In this document: piece by piece, positions 18,261-27,154 of the stretch
Layout of the letters: every line of letters begins with the position of its first letter
Numbering within the stretch: the stretch's first letter is position 1
DNA from: Pedobacter sp. D749
Lineage (GTDB): Bacteria > Bacteroidota > Bacteroidia > Sphingobacteriales > Sphingobacteriaceae
Assembly: GCF_019317285.1 (NCBI RefSeq)
Contig: NZ_CP079218.1
Span: 992,001-1,056,000 of the forward strand
Direction of reading: 5' to 3'
DNA: 64,000 nt
Program-made: the position numbers and the translations under genes
Notes under the pieces: generated by a model
The model's database searches: none
Seen by the model: only the letters and a program-made list of their open reading frames with translations
What the model was told of the DNA's origin: nothing

Positions 18261-18686
18261 ATGGACAGAAAAGATTTTCTTAATAGCATCGCGATGAGTG
18301 CTGCGGCCTTTGCACTGCTCAACTGTATCGGTTGTAAAAAGACTGATGGCAATAGTTCCACAGACACCACAGGCCCTGCTGGTATAAACTTTACAATGGA
18401 TTTAAGCCTTGCAGCCAATGTGGCCTTGTTAAGCAATGGTGGTTCATTAGTATCAAATGGGGTTATCGTGGCAAAAACAAAAGCAGGAACATATATTGCC
18501 GTGCAACGATCGTGTACCCATGAAAGTTATACCCTAACTTATCAATCTGCAAACAACCGCTTTTATTGCCCCAACCATGGTGCAACCTTTTCTGAAAACG
18601 GCGCCGTAACCAATGGTCCGGCTTCACGTTCTTTAACCTTTTATAATACCCAGCTTACGGATACGATTTTAAAAATTTATTCTTAA
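18261..18686 (+). CDS. Rieske [2Fe-2S] lipoprotein
   Basis: The protein is 141 aa, with a lipoprotein-type N-terminus (FALLNCIGC, Cys ~25) and a compact Rieske domain. CTHE is the first Cys-x-His and CPNHG the second Cys-x-x-His; together they ligate the cluster. The linking sequence is short, as in stand-alone Rieske proteins of Bacteroidetes. It is the first gene of a five-gene operon (4 bp to the next gene) and is a likely periplasmic electron carrier working with the b561 protein and the ApbE-flavinylated partner. Confidence 0.88.
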   Translation: MDRKDFLNSIAMSAAAFALLNCIGCKKTDGNSSTDTTGPAGINFTMDLSLAANVALLSNGGSLVSNGVIVAKTKAGTYIAVQRSCTHESYTLTYQSANNRFYCPNHGATFSENGAVTNGPASRSLTFYNTQLTDTILKIYS

Positions 18687-18689
18687 AAA

Positions 18690-19121
18690 ATGATGAAACT
18701 ACTTTTTGTTGCCCTATTGGGACTATTTTCCATTCCCTTATCGTGGATGGGGAACTTTACTGAAGCACAGAAACAGGCAAAGATTACACATAAGCAAATC
18801 CTGATTAATTTTTCAGGTTCAGACTGGTGCGGTCCATGCATTCGCCTCCGAAAAGAGATTTTGGAATCAGAAAGCTTTGAAAAATACGCAGCCAGCAATT
18901 TATTATTGGTAAGGGCTGATTTTCCGAGGCAGAAGAAAAACCAGCTTTCTAAAGAACAAATTAAACTCAACGAATCACTGGCAGAAGTCTATAATAAAGA
19001 TGGTAAGTTCCCTTTTACTGTTTTGGTTGATGAAAATGGAAAAGTGCTTAAAAGCTGGGATGGCTTTCCTGATGAAAGTCCGCAGGCATTTGTCTCTGAG
19101 ATAGATAAACTAAGAAAATAA
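18690..19121 (+). CDS. Thioredoxin-like protein with export signal
   Basis: A hydrophobic N-terminus (LLFVALLGLFSIPLSWMG) leads into a thioredoxin fold with the active site SDWCGPCIRLRKE (CxxC near residue 48) and a cis-Pro region KFPFTVLVDENGK. It is 143 aa, typical of the thioredoxin-7-like exported group. It lies 3 bp after the Rieske gene and 7 bp before apbE. It probably keeps cysteines of the co-encoded periplasmic proteins reduced (inference). Confidence 0.88.
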   Translation: MMKLLFVALLGLFSIPLSWMGNFTEAQKQAKITHKQILINFSGSDWCGPCIRLRKEILESESFEKYAASNLLLVRADFPRQKKNQLSKEQIKLNESLAEVYNKDGKFPFTVLVDENGKVLKSWDGFPDESPQAFVSEIDKLRK

Positions 19122-19128
19122 TTAAAAA

Positions 19129-20061
19129 ATGGCTAAACCTGTTTCTGTAAACCGGGTACTCAAACTCATGGGAAACCGCTTTGAGTTTACCGTAATCGCC
19201 GAAGATGGGCAGGAGGGAAATGCAGCAATAGATGCTGCAATAGAAGAAGTAAAGCGGATAGAATACCTGCTCACTACTTTCAGCGACCTCAGCCAGACGA
19301 ATCTTATAAACGAAAATGCAGGTTTGAAGCCCGTAAAAGTTGAGGATGAAGTGATTAGCCTTATCGAGCGTTCGATAAGAATATCAGAAATTACCGATGG
19401 TGCTTTCGATATTACCTACGGATCGATAGATAAACAACTTTGGAACTTTGATCCGAATATGACGAGCTTACCCGATGAGCAGACGGCATTGGCATCTGTT
19501 GAACTGATTGATTATCGGAATGTAATCGTGGATAAAGAACGTTCAACTGTTCTGCTTAAAAATAAAGGCATGCGTATTGGTTTTGGCGGAATTGGAAAGG
19601 GCTATGCAGCCGATAAGGCAAAGTTGGTGCTGCAAAAAATCGGCATCAAAAGCGGGATTGTGAATGCAGCTGGAGACCTGGTTACCTGGGGTGCTCAGAT
19701 TGATGGTCGTCCATGGACAGTAGGTATTGCAGATCCCGAACAAACCGACAGGCCATTCTCTGCGCTAAATATCAGCGATATGGCAATTGCTACTTCAGGC
19801 AGTTATGAAAAATATGTAACCATTGATGGCAAGCGTTATTCGCATACCATAGATCCCAAAACCGGGCTCCCGGTAAGTGGCGTTAAAAGCGTAAGCATTA
19901 TATGCCCAAGTGCAGAACTTGCTGATGCACTTGCCACACCCGTTGTGGTAATGGGTGTAAAAGTAGGGCTGGAGCTGATTAACCAGATTAAACAAGTGGC
20001 TTGTATCGTGATTGACGATTATGATCGGGTTTTTACTTCAAACAATATTAATGTGATATAA
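19129..20061 (+). CDS. apbE: ApbE-type FAD:protein FMN transferase
   Basis: This enzyme transfers FMN from FAD onto a Thr/Ser of a target protein. Family blocks present are RIEYLLTTFSDLSQTNLIN near the N-terminus, GFGGIGKGYAADKAK, GIVNAAGDLVTWG, SHTIDPKTGLPV (His and Asp of the Mg site) and ADALATPVVVMG. It is 310 aa, the usual size. No signal peptide or lipobox is visible, unlike many ApbE proteins, so it may act in the cytoplasm or the export signal may be atypical. The flavinylated substrate is not obvious in the window. Confidence 0.9.
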   Translation: MAKPVSVNRVLKLMGNRFEFTVIAEDGQEGNAAIDAAIEEVKRIEYLLTTFSDLSQTNLINENAGLKPVKVEDEVISLIERSIRISEITDGAFDITYGSIDKQLWNFDPNMTSLPDEQTALASVELIDYRNVIVDKERSTVLLKNKGMRIGFGGIGKGYAADKAKLVLQKIGIKSGIVNAAGDLVTWGAQIDGRPWTVGIADPEQTDRPFSALNISDMAIATSGSYEKYVTIDGKRYSHTIDPKTGLPVSGVKSVSIICPSAELADALATPVVVMGVKVGLELINQIKQVACIVIDDYDRVFTSNNINVI

Positions 20062-20063
20062 AT

Positions 20064-20294
20064 ATGAAAATTTCAAAAACATTTTTTCTTTCCCTGATTA
20101 CTGTAATTTTCTTCAGCTGTATGCTTACTTCCTGCAGTAGTGTAAAGCCCTATCAAAAAAGCAAAATTAACGATGCGGACATGATTCTTTCTGCCCGGAA
20201 GGCTCAAAAATTTGAGCAGAGTTTCCAGCTGTATCGTGAAGGTGCATCGGGCGCCAATGGCGGCAAAAGTGGTGGTGGTTGTGGTTGTAATTAA
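20064..20294 (+). CDS. Small DUF4266-type lipoprotein
   Basis: This 76-aa protein has a lipoprotein signal (FFSCMLTSC) followed by VKPYQKSKINDADMIL, an AQKFEQSFQLYREGASGANG block and a Gly/Cys-rich tail (GGGCGCN). The family is regularly found between apbE and a DUF3570 gene, as here (2 bp after apbE, 12 bp before the next gene). The Cys-rich end could bind metal. Function is not established. Confidence 0.85.
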   Translation: MKISKTFFLSLITVIFFSCMLTSCSSVKPYQKSKINDADMILSARKAQKFEQSFQLYREGASGANGGKSGGGCGCN

Positions 20295-20306
20295 TCAGCG
20301 TCGGAA

Positions 20307-21518
20307 ATGAGAAAAATATATCTTCATGTGTTGTTTATGTACTTCGGTATCTTAAGCACCTATGCACAAACCAAACCAGCACCCGCAAAAGTAGATAGCA
20401 GCAGGTATCAGTCCCGAAAACTCAAAATCGATGAAATTAACCTGGTTTCAGCCTATTATCATCAGAACGGGAATAATTCTGCCGTTACAGGTGGTATTGG
20501 TACCGAGAAACTGAGCGATTTTGCAAATACGATTGACTTGCAGATGTCCAAATTTAACAAGAATGGAAAGAAAAATACTTTCCTGTTCGAATTGGGGGTA
20601 GATCACTATACTTCGGCATCATCTGATAAGATAGATCCAAGCACCATTTCTTCCGCCTCTTCGGCAGATACCCGAATTTATCCTTCTTTAAACTGGACGC
20701 AATCCAATGAGGAAACCGGGAATTCATTTGGCTTTACAGGCTCTTATTCAACAGAGTTTGATTATCAATCGATGGGCGCAGCTTTCAATCTAACCCGTTT
20801 ATCAAAAGATAAAAATACCCAGTTTGATTTTAAACTTCAGGCATTTTTAGACCAGTGGACCGTTATCCTTCCGATAGAATTACGAACCGGAAACACCGGA
20901 AGGGGCGGTGAGCAGTATGATACTGCACCACGAAATTCCTTTAGTGCATCTTTCTCTCTGGCCCAGGTGATCAACCAGAAGTTTCAGGCTTCGCTGATTT
21001 TAGAACCTTCCTATCAGAAAGGCTTGCTTGCCACAAAATACCAGCGTGATTACTTTACGGACGGTTCGCTACGCTCGGAAACTTTACCGGATAAGCGTTA
21101 TAAACTTCCTATAGGATTGCGCATGAACTACTTTTTGGACGACCGTTTTGTCATTCGCACCTTTTATCGGTACTATATGGATAATTGGGGCATCAGGGCA
21201 CACACAGCTGAACTTGAAATACCAGTTAAAATCAATTCATTCTTTTCTATCAGTCCTTTTTATCGGTATAACAACCAGGTGGGGACCAAGTATTTTGCAC
21301 CTTATGGCCAGCATTCGCCGTCAGAACAATATTTTACCAGCGATTATGACCTGTCCACATTGACCAGTGATTTTTATGGCGCAGGGATCCGCTTCTCCCC
21401 ACCTAAAGGTGTATTTGGCTGGCAGAGACTGAACATGCTTGAGTTGAGGTATGGCCACTATTCTCGTTCAACAAGTCTGGTATCCAATATTGTATCGTTA
21501 AACCTTAAATTTAAATAA
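20307..21518 (+). CDS. DUF3570 family outer-membrane beta-barrel-like protein
   Basis: A signal peptide (to ...STYAQ, ~21) is followed by ~380 residues with alternating aromatic/polar patterns typical of a beta-barrel, ending ...NIVSLNLKFK. The DUF3570 family co-occurs with DUF4266 and ApbE. It is the last gene of the operon and is followed by a strong terminator at 21557. It may form an outer-membrane conduit or platform for the redox proteins encoded before it (inference). Confidence 0.85.
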   Translation: MRKIYLHVLFMYFGILSTYAQTKPAPAKVDSSRYQSRKLKIDEINLVSAYYHQNGNNSAVTGGIGTEKLSDFANTIDLQMSKFNKNGKKNTFLFELGVDHYTSASSDKIDPSTISSASSADTRIYPSLNWTQSNEETGNSFGFTGSYSTEFDYQSMGAAFNLTRLSKDKNTQFDFKLQAFLDQWTVILPIELRTGNTGRGGEQYDTAPRNSFSASFSLAQVINQKFQASLILEPSYQKGLLATKYQRDYFTDGSLRSETLPDKRYKLPIGLRMNYFLDDRFVIRTFYRYYMDNWGIRAHTAELEIPVKINSFFSISPFYRYNNQVGTKYFAPYGQHSPSEQYFTSDYDLSTLTSDFYGAGIRFSPPKGVFGWQRLNMLELRYGHYSRSTSLVSNIVSLNLKFK

Positions 21519-21556
21519 CTTTTATATACTAAATTTTTGTTCCAATATAATCTGTT

Positions 21557-21590
21557 CAAGGCGATTTAATAATAAATCGCCTTGATTTTT
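21557..21590 (+). terminator. Rho-independent terminator of the Rieske-ApbE-DUF3570 operon
   Basis: The perfect 12-bp stem CAAGGCGATTTA / TAAATCGCCTTG has a 4-nt loop and is followed by ATTTTTGG. It lies about 40 bp after the DUF3570 stop. The sequence around it resembles the outer part of the dispersed repeat at 3450 and 55500. Confidence 0.85.
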
Positions 21591-21642
21591 GGTCTGGATT
21601 TAAATAAATCCTTTCTTATTGAAGGTATCAAAGTTATATCCA

Positions 21643-22521
21643 CTATTTTCTAAAATAATTTTCCAGATATTGGCGTACAGAAGTTGGCTCTCTCCTCAAA
21701 AAACCGGCTAAAGTATCATCTTCCTTATCCATTGCCTGCTGTTTCAATGCAGTACCCCACATGGTTAACATATTAATGTACATTTCCGGGACATTTGCCT
21801 TTTGCAGAATCGCATTAAATTCGTTGATGCCAGGAGATTTGTATTCAATTTCTTTGCCGAGTATGTCAGATATATGCTGTGCGACGAATTCGAAACCTAC
21901 AGCTTCGGAATTAGTCAACGTATAGATTTTATTTTTATGGCCTTCGGTGATTAAAACATGAGCAGCAGCTTCTGCCAATTCCTCACGAAGCACCCAGCTC
22001 GCTTTACCTTCGCCTGCCGGAAACAAAATGCTTTTAGTTCCGGCAACCTTATCACCTGAAAAAGCCATTATCATTTCTGCATAGATCCCATTTTGAAGTA
22101 TCGTATAATCCAGCCCGCTGTTGACCAGGTGTTTTTCCGTCTCGAGGTGAGAATTTTGAAAATCAGCAATCGCTGATTCCTCAGATCCTGGTTTTCTCAC
22201 AAAAGAAGTGTACACAATATGTTTTACACCAGCTTCTTTGGCCGCATTTATTGCGTTTTTATGCTGCTGAGTCCGGTTTTCAATCGCTTCTCTGTTGTTG
22301 CTTGATACCAGCAATAATTTATCTACACCAGTAAAAGCCTTTACCATCGAACTATGATCGGTATAATCACCTTTCCTAATCGCTATTCCTTTTTCCAGAT
22401 CCTTTGCTTTGTTGCTGTCTCTTACCAAAACAGCAATCGCTGATGATTCAACGCCTTTCTTTAACAAATGTTCAACTGCTTTAGAACCAAACGGACCTGT
22501 TGCTCCTGTAACTAAAATCAT
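21643..22521 (-). CDS. NmrA-like NAD(P)-binding reductase
   Basis: The Rossmann nucleotide-binding motif ILVTGATGPFG is at the very N-terminus, followed by VLVRDSNKAKDL and KGDYTDHSSM, the pattern of NmrA/QOR2-like SDR proteins (~292 aa). I placed the start at 22521 because that ATG begins directly at the Rossmann strand; the longer frame to 22593 would run into the preceding gene. It follows a DoxX-like gene by 22 bp and the pair is divergent from an HxlR regulator, a layout usual for electrophile- or quinone-stress operons. Confidence 0.88.
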   Translation of the reverse strand: MILVTGATGPFGSKAVEHLLKKGVESSAIAVLVRDSNKAKDLEKGIAIRKGDYTDHSSMVKAFTGVDKLLLVSSNNREAIENRTQQHKNAINAAKEAGVKHIVYTSFVRKPGSEESAIADFQNSHLETEKHLVNSGLDYTILQNGIYAEMIMAFSGDKVAGTKSILFPAGEGKASWVLREELAEAAAHVLITEGHKNKIYTLTNSEAVGFEFVAQHISDILGKEIEYKSPGINEFNAILQKANVPEMYINMLTMWGTALKQQAMDKEDDTLAGFLRREPTSVRQYLENYFRK

Positions 22522-22543
22522 AAATTTATTTTTTAAATTTTTA

Positions 22544-22912
22544 TTAATCTCTGTTTGTTTTTTGAAGTTTTGCACCACATACATACGACACAATTAAGAT
22601 CGCCAGGAAAACCAATCCTGTTATCACTTTGCCAACAGGATCGCCTACCGCCGCATGTGATAGGGAAGCTGAGGCAAACATGATAGCGAAACCGATGTAT
22701 GCAGTTTCCCTCAGCAAGCGGGCAGGCAACCAGATTAAAACTGCACCTATAATTTTTGCAATTCCCAATTCAATCCGGAAATAATCTGGGAAACCTAAAT
22801 GTGCCATTGATATTTTGACTTCGGGCTTCGTGAGGGTTTCAAAAGCAATAAACAGCATCATTGCTGAAATAATTCCGGTGGTTGCGTAATAGGCAATTTT
22901 TAATTTGTTCAT
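22544..22912 (-). CDS. DoxX-like four-helix membrane protein
   Basis: This 122-aa protein has four membrane segments (residues ~7-26, 48-66, 70-90, 97-113). FPDYFRIELGIAKIIGAVLIWLP is characteristic of the DoxX-like family. It heads a two-gene operon with the NmrA-like reductase, divergent from and probably controlled by the HxlR regulator at 23021. Confidence 0.85.
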   Translation of the reverse strand: MNKLKIAYYATTGIISAMMLFIAFETLTKPEVKISMAHLGFPDYFRIELGIAKIIGAVLIWLPARLLRETAYIGFAIMFASASLSHAAVGDPVGKVITGLVFLAILIVSYVCGAKLQKTNRD

Positions 22913-22951
22913 TTCTTTGTTTTTTGTGCGTTACAAAGTTATGTATATTAG

Positions 22952-23002
22952 CTAACCAAATTATAGTAGTATACTAAAGGTAAGTACTTACCTTTAGGTT
23001 AG
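22952..23002. promoter_or_regulatory. Palindromic operator between DoxX/NmrA and HxlR genes
   Basis: A perfect 24-bp palindrome (22974-22997, half-site CTAAAGGTAAG plus central TA) overlaps the smaller palindrome TAGTATACTA (22967-22976). CTAACC (22952) also pairs with GGTTAG (22997). Placed between divergent genes and just upstream of hxlR, it is the obvious HxlR binding site, allowing repression of both directions. Confidence 0.7.
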
Positions 23003-23020
23003 TTGAATCAAATAGAAACT

Positions 23021-23383
23021 ATGGCAACAAGTAAATTAGAATACACACCAGTACAGTGTACAAACCGTATATCGGCAACTGAGGATGCCCTTTATGTTCT
23101 TGGCGGCAGGTGGACCATTAGGGTGATGATCGGGGTTTTAGGTGGCAATACCAGATTTAATGAACTGCAACGAACGGTAAAAGGAATTTCTGCAAAAATG
23201 CTGTCGGTAGAATTAAAGAAATTAGAAATAAATCAACTGGTGGAGAGAAAAGTGCTGGCCGACCAGTTTCCGGTTATAGTGGAATACCTGCCCACTGAAT
23301 ATAGTGAATCTTTAAAGGATATCATCACTGCCCTGGCGCAATGGGGTACAAACCATAAAAAGAGAATTACAACTGATAATTAG
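23021..23383 (+). CDS. HxlR-family winged-helix transcriptional regulator
   Basis: It is 120 aa, with the HxlR signature: a Cys near the N-terminus (VQCTNRIS), ALYVLGGRWTIRVMIGVL, then TRFNELQRTVKGISAKMLSVELKKLE (recognition helix) and EYLPTEYSESL. The N-terminal Cys is the usual redox or electrophile sensor. I chose ATG 23021 over an in-frame TTG at 23003. It is divergent from DoxX/NmrA, with a palindrome between. Confidence 0.9.
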   Translation: MATSKLEYTPVQCTNRISATEDALYVLGGRWTIRVMIGVLGGNTRFNELQRTVKGISAKMLSVELKKLEINQLVERKVLADQFPVIVEYLPTEYSESLKDIITALAQWGTNHKKRITTDN

Positions 23384-23897
23384 GAGAAATGGATCCGTTT
23401 ATCAAAAAAGGTGGATTAATGTCTTTTGCCATACACCACGATCTTGCCTCGGCTCGCCGCCGCCGAAGGGCTCTTTCTTTTTGGTGTCAAAAAGAAACAA
23501 AAAACACCGGCTGAAAATTTTTCTTTCGAAGCCAGTGGGATGGCTTTGTCAGTGGAGCCCGAAAAATTTGTTAGGCCGGATTTAAGTAGAACGGGGATAC
23601 CGTGCTATGGCCTAGCTGGATGGAAATGCGAAAGTAGTTAAAATACTGATTAATAATTATTTGTAAAATAACGTCAATGGTAGTAGTCGAAGACCATTTC
23701 AACGCATTAAAAAAGCAATCGACTCCGCTACCATTGATAGACTCCCAAAAAAGGTCGTCATCTCGACCGGAGCAACGCGAAGTGGAGAGATCTTTGTACT
23801 ATTTATTGAAATCAAATTTAAAAGATTTCTCCACTGCGGTCGAAATGACGATAATGTTTCGCGGACGTATTTGACTTCAAATATCATTGTTATCCCG
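23384..23897. repeat. Gene-free stretch with dispersed palindromic repeats
   Basis: No convincing gene. 23405-23640 looks like a degenerate dispersed sequence with a short frame encoding LAAAEGLFLFGVKKKQKTP. 23680-23875 holds imperfect inverted repeats: GTCGAAGACCATTTCAACGC resembles a tract at 28050, and the tract from 23756 (CGTCATCTCGACC) roughly complements the one ending near 23850 (CGGTCGAAATGACG). These look like the REP-type intergenic palindromes common in Pedobacter. Confidence 0.5.
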
Positions 23898-24524
23898 TCA
23901 GTCCGTTAGGCTAAGGTTGGAAATAGGGATATACCCGGCTGTTTCTTTGCCATCCTTACCCACAAAATATACAAACAGCCAATTTTGCGTGCTGGCGCCA
24001 ATTCTATCGATATCTAACCTAACTTTATCGCCTTTTAGTACGTAGGTTTTAAGTTTGCTTCCTGCATCTGGTTTTCGGTAAAAATAGGCCTTAGGTACTT
24101 TTACGATGTATTCACCAGCTACGGCATTGGTAATTTTATTGTAGAGGCCATCAAAGTCTGTAGTAAGGTGATCGGTATTGCAGTTATTAAACGAAGCCTT
24201 AATTTTGCCCTGAATAAGATTTAGTGTAACAACACAGCCTGGATCGTTTTCTTCACTGTGTAAAACAACCCTGTTCTGCTGTAATGTTCCTTTGCCACTA
24301 TAGCTACCCATCTGTGCCGATTTAGTATTCCACCAGCTGAAAATTTCTGCTGTTACCTTATCGCCATTTTTTTGAAAAGAAATGATCCCATAAGCCCCGT
24401 TTGCAGCTTTTTTTTCATAAGTGCCATTTTGAGCCTGTGTTGTTAAAGATGAACACAGGATGAGTAAGCCCAATGCGATTTTCACTTTAGATTGCTGTAA
24501 TTTATTTATGATTGATAATTTCAT
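23898..24524 (-). CDS. Secreted protein with C-terminal SH3-like region
   Basis: The protein is 208 aa, with a signal peptide ending near TTQAQ (residue ~32). A ~95-aa beta-rich domain follows (YGIISFQKNGDKVTAEIFSWW). The C-terminal ~75 aa (KAYFYRKPDAGSKLKTYVLKGD ... GYIPISNL) has the look of a bacterial SH3-like domain. Its start overlaps the previous gene's stop by 4 bp (ATGA), so the two are coupled. Function unknown. Confidence 0.75.
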   Translation of the reverse strand: MKLSIINKLQQSKVKIALGLLILCSSLTTQAQNGTYEKKAANGAYGIISFQKNGDKVTAEIFSWWNTKSAQMGSYSGKGTLQQNRVVLHSEENDPGCVVTLNLIQGKIKASFNNCNTDHLTTDFDGLYNKITNAVAGEYIVKVPKAYFYRKPDAGSKLKTYVLKGDKVRLDIDRIGASTQNWLFVYFVGKDGKETAGYIPISNLSLTD

Positions 24525-24919
24525 GATTGTAGCTTTAAGATCAGATTTATTTGCGAACCCTTGTATCCGGAGGCGACCAGGCTTTGTGCTAAATATTCTT
24601 TTTGCGGCTCTGCATTTCCGCCAGGCAGGGAATTGTTGACTATCGGAGCGGATTTGGATAACAGACCAGCCAAAATAGAAATTGCTAGGATAACAAACAC
24701 AATTGCGGCTATGGCAATGACAAGCTTCGTTTTTTGAGCGCCCAAAGCAAGATTGGCGTTTGCATAGCTGTAGTTATGGTTATAATTTACAGTGATATCA
24801 TCATCGTCCAGGTAATACTCCGTTTGGCGGTTTATGTAAGGGTAAACGTCGGGCTTGATTTCAGTTTTGGCAGTGCTACTGCATTGAGGATACTTGATCG
24901 CTTTAATTTCTTTCGCCAT
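24521..24919 (-). CDS. Small single-pass membrane protein with degenerate zinc-ribbon-like N-terminus
   Basis: The 132-aa protein starts with IKYPQCSSTAKTEIKPDVYPY, which resembles a zinc ribbon (CPxCGS...) with most cysteines lost. A Tyr/Asp-rich stretch, one membrane helix (VIAIAAIVFVILAISILAGLL) and a ~45-aa tail ending SQINLILKLQS follow. It is translationally coupled to the secreted SH3-like protein. No known function. Confidence 0.65.
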   Translation of the reverse strand: MAKEIKAIKYPQCSSTAKTEIKPDVYPYINRQTEYYLDDDDITVNYNHNYSYANANLALGAQKTKLVIAIAAIVFVILAISILAGLLSKSAPIVNNSLPGGNAEPQKEYLAQSLVASGYKGSQINLILKLQS

Positions 24920-25324
24920 GAGCGCGTTTATTCATTTGGGCTGCGAACATATTGTTGCAGTTCGTAAAAAATAATGTGTTCTGAACCGATATGAAGATAC
25001 AACAATATTGTTAAGCAAAGGTTTTAGTGCCGGAATGTTGTTTGTAAGATCTACAGAAAATTGGACGAAATGCACCTGATTTCGGGCAGCAAAACCCGGA
25101 AGAAATTTGATTAAATTATCAGATTTAAAGGGGAAATATGTACTTATAGACTTTGTAATTTGGCTTAATTTTCAGTTTGGTAAAGTGGGAATAGCAGATT
25201 AGTTTGAACACCCGTTACAGCTTTAAATCTAAAACGTCATTTTGACTTACAATAATTCGTTTTAGACTAATTTCAGTGTTTATGCAATGCCCACTTTTGT
25301 ATAGTTCAATCTAAACAAAGAATT
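24920..25324. other. Gene-free stretch before the broken SDR gene
   Basis: No ORF or clear hairpin. It contains a tract (25180-25240: GGTAAAGTGGGAATAGCAG, then ATTAGTTTGAACA) that recurs in altered form at 34929-34965 and 27865-27905, each time in a gap next to an NTF2/SDR-type gene. Confidence 0.4.
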
Positions 25325-26131
25325 ATGCAAAAGACAATTTTCATTACCGGAGCCTCATCCGGGCTGGGCAAATCAACAGCCAAATTATTTCATGCAAATG
25401 GCTGGCAGGTAATCGCAACAATGCGCGATCCCGAAAAGGAAAATGAATTGAAGGAACTTCCAAATGTAACCATAGTTCAATTGGATGTTACTGATTCGGA
25501 AAAAATAAAGAATACGATAGCAGAGGTTTTGAAGTCCCATGCTGTTGATGTAGTATTAAACAACGCAGGTTATGGGTTAATTGGTCCGCTGGAAGCCTTT
25601 ACAGATGAGCAAATCCAGACTCAGGTACAGACGAATTTATTTGGCGTGATCAATGTTACAAGAGCATTTATCCCATATTTTAGAGAAAGAAAGAGTGGAA
25701 CGTTCATCAATATTACGAGTACATTTGGCCTGCTGGGATAGCCAACCTGTTCCATTTATAATGCTACCAAATTCGCTGTTGATGGTTTTTCAGAAGGTCT
25801 GGCTTATGAATTGGCACAATTTGGAATTTCGGTGAAAGTAGTGGCCCCGGGTGGAATGCAAACTAACTTTGCAGGAAGATCTTTGCAGGGCGGAATGCAT
25901 GAAGCTTACAGTCAACTGGTGACTAAGGTTAGTGAAGGTTATAGCGAAGAGCAGATTGCCAGTTACACAAAAGCAGAAGACGTAGCCAAAATCATTTATG
26001 ATGCAGCTAGAGACAATAAAGAACAACTGAGATATATTGCCGGTAATGATGCTAAAGGTTTATATCAAGAGCGCCTTGAATTAACTCCGGAAGGACAATT
26101 CGAAAAAATCCGTTCCCAGTTCATATTTTAA
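25325..26131 (+). pseudogene. SDR family oxidoreductase interrupted by an in-frame TAG
   Basis: The frame encodes a classical short-chain dehydrogenase: TGASSGLG (cofactor loop), NNAGYG, the Ser in NITSTFGLLG, then a TAG codon at 25739-25741, then PTCSIYNATKFAV with the catalytic YxxxK. Apart from the stop the frame is intact for 268 codons, and TAG replaces what is normally Gln (one C-to-T change). The protein released before the stop (138 aa) lacks the catalytic Tyr/Lys, so the enzyme is probably dead unless the stop is read through. An AraC-type regulator follows. Confidence 0.85.
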
Positions 26132-26198
26132 TAGATATAGCCATTCTATAATGGATTGATATGGGAGTGGCTTCTGATGAATTAACTAAATTTGTACA

Positions 26199-27110
26199 AT
26201 GAGAAAACATCCTGTCTTATTCGATTCGCTTTCCCAGTTGCATAAGGCGATGGGGCAGGCGGCTCCGTCCCATCCGCTGATCAGCGTTATGAATTATGGA
26301 GATGCAAAGTTTGATCCAATGGATTTTGAGCATGGCATCATCCTGAATTTTTACAAAATCTCTTTCAAGACGGGTTTTTCAGGGAAACTGAAATATGGTC
26401 AGGGGTACTACGATTTTGAAGAAGGCGGAATGTCGTTCATCGCCCCCGGACAGCTTTTGAAAATGCAGGATGAGGAAGCGGACTATAGTGGGATGACGCT
26501 CCATATCCACCCGGATTTCTTAAGATCCTATCCGCTAAATTCCGGGATTAAACAATATGGTTTTTTTAGTTATTCTGCCGCAGAGGCGTTATATCTTTCG
26601 GAAAAAGAAAAAGCAACCATCCTGAGCATTTACAGGTTTATACAGGATGAGCTGAATGAGCGTATTGATAAATTCAGCCAGGATGTGATCATTTCGCAAA
26701 TCGAGTTGCTGCTCAATTATGCCAATCGATTTTATGACCGGCAGTTTCTCACCAGGAAGACTGTGAGCAACGACCTTCTTGCCGGATTGGAACAGCAATT
26801 GGATGACTATTTCAGAGAAGAACGTTCTTTAATCAAAGGGCTTCCTGATGTGAACACTTTGGCCGAAAATCTAAAGGTAACGCCAAGATATTTGAGCGAT
26901 CTGTTGCGAAATCTTGTCGGATTAAATACCCAGCAATTCATTCACGAAAAGGTGGTAGAAAAAGCAAAGGAATATCTTGCGAAAAATGAACTTAGCATTG
27001 CCGAGATCGCATATCATTTAGGCTTTGAGCACCCGCAGTCATTCAATAAGTTATTTAAAAATAAGACCTCCTTTTCTCCGTCAGATTATAAAAAGAGTTT
27101 GCTGAATTAG
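26199..27110 (+). CDS. AraC-family transcriptional regulator
   Basis: A 303-aa protein with an N-terminal cupin-like sensor (~1-170) and a C-terminal double helix-turn-helix: VNTLAENLKVTPRYLSDLLRN and LSIAEIAYHLGFEHPQSFNKLFKNK, ending SPSDYKKSLLN. It likely regulates the adjacent SDR gene or the small NTF2-like gene downstream. Sensor ligand unknown. Confidence 0.9.
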   Translation: MRKHPVLFDSLSQLHKAMGQAAPSHPLISVMNYGDAKFDPMDFEHGIILNFYKISFKTGFSGKLKYGQGYYDFEEGGMSFIAPGQLLKMQDEEADYSGMTLHIHPDFLRSYPLNSGIKQYGFFSYSAAEALYLSEKEKATILSIYRFIQDELNERIDKFSQDVIISQIELLLNYANRFYDRQFLTRKTVSNDLLAGLEQQLDDYFREERSLIKGLPDVNTLAENLKVTPRYLSDLLRNLVGLNTQQFIHEKVVEKAKEYLAKNELSIAEIAYHLGFEHPQSFNKLFKNKTSFSPSDYKKSLLN

Positions 27111-27154
27111 ATTGAAAGAGTAAACAACCATAGTAATATGGTAAAAAAGAAAAA

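Noticed and set aside
23426..23641. 71-aa plus-strand frame
   Set aside because: Sequence looks like a degenerate dispersed repeat; no start context, domain or operon support.
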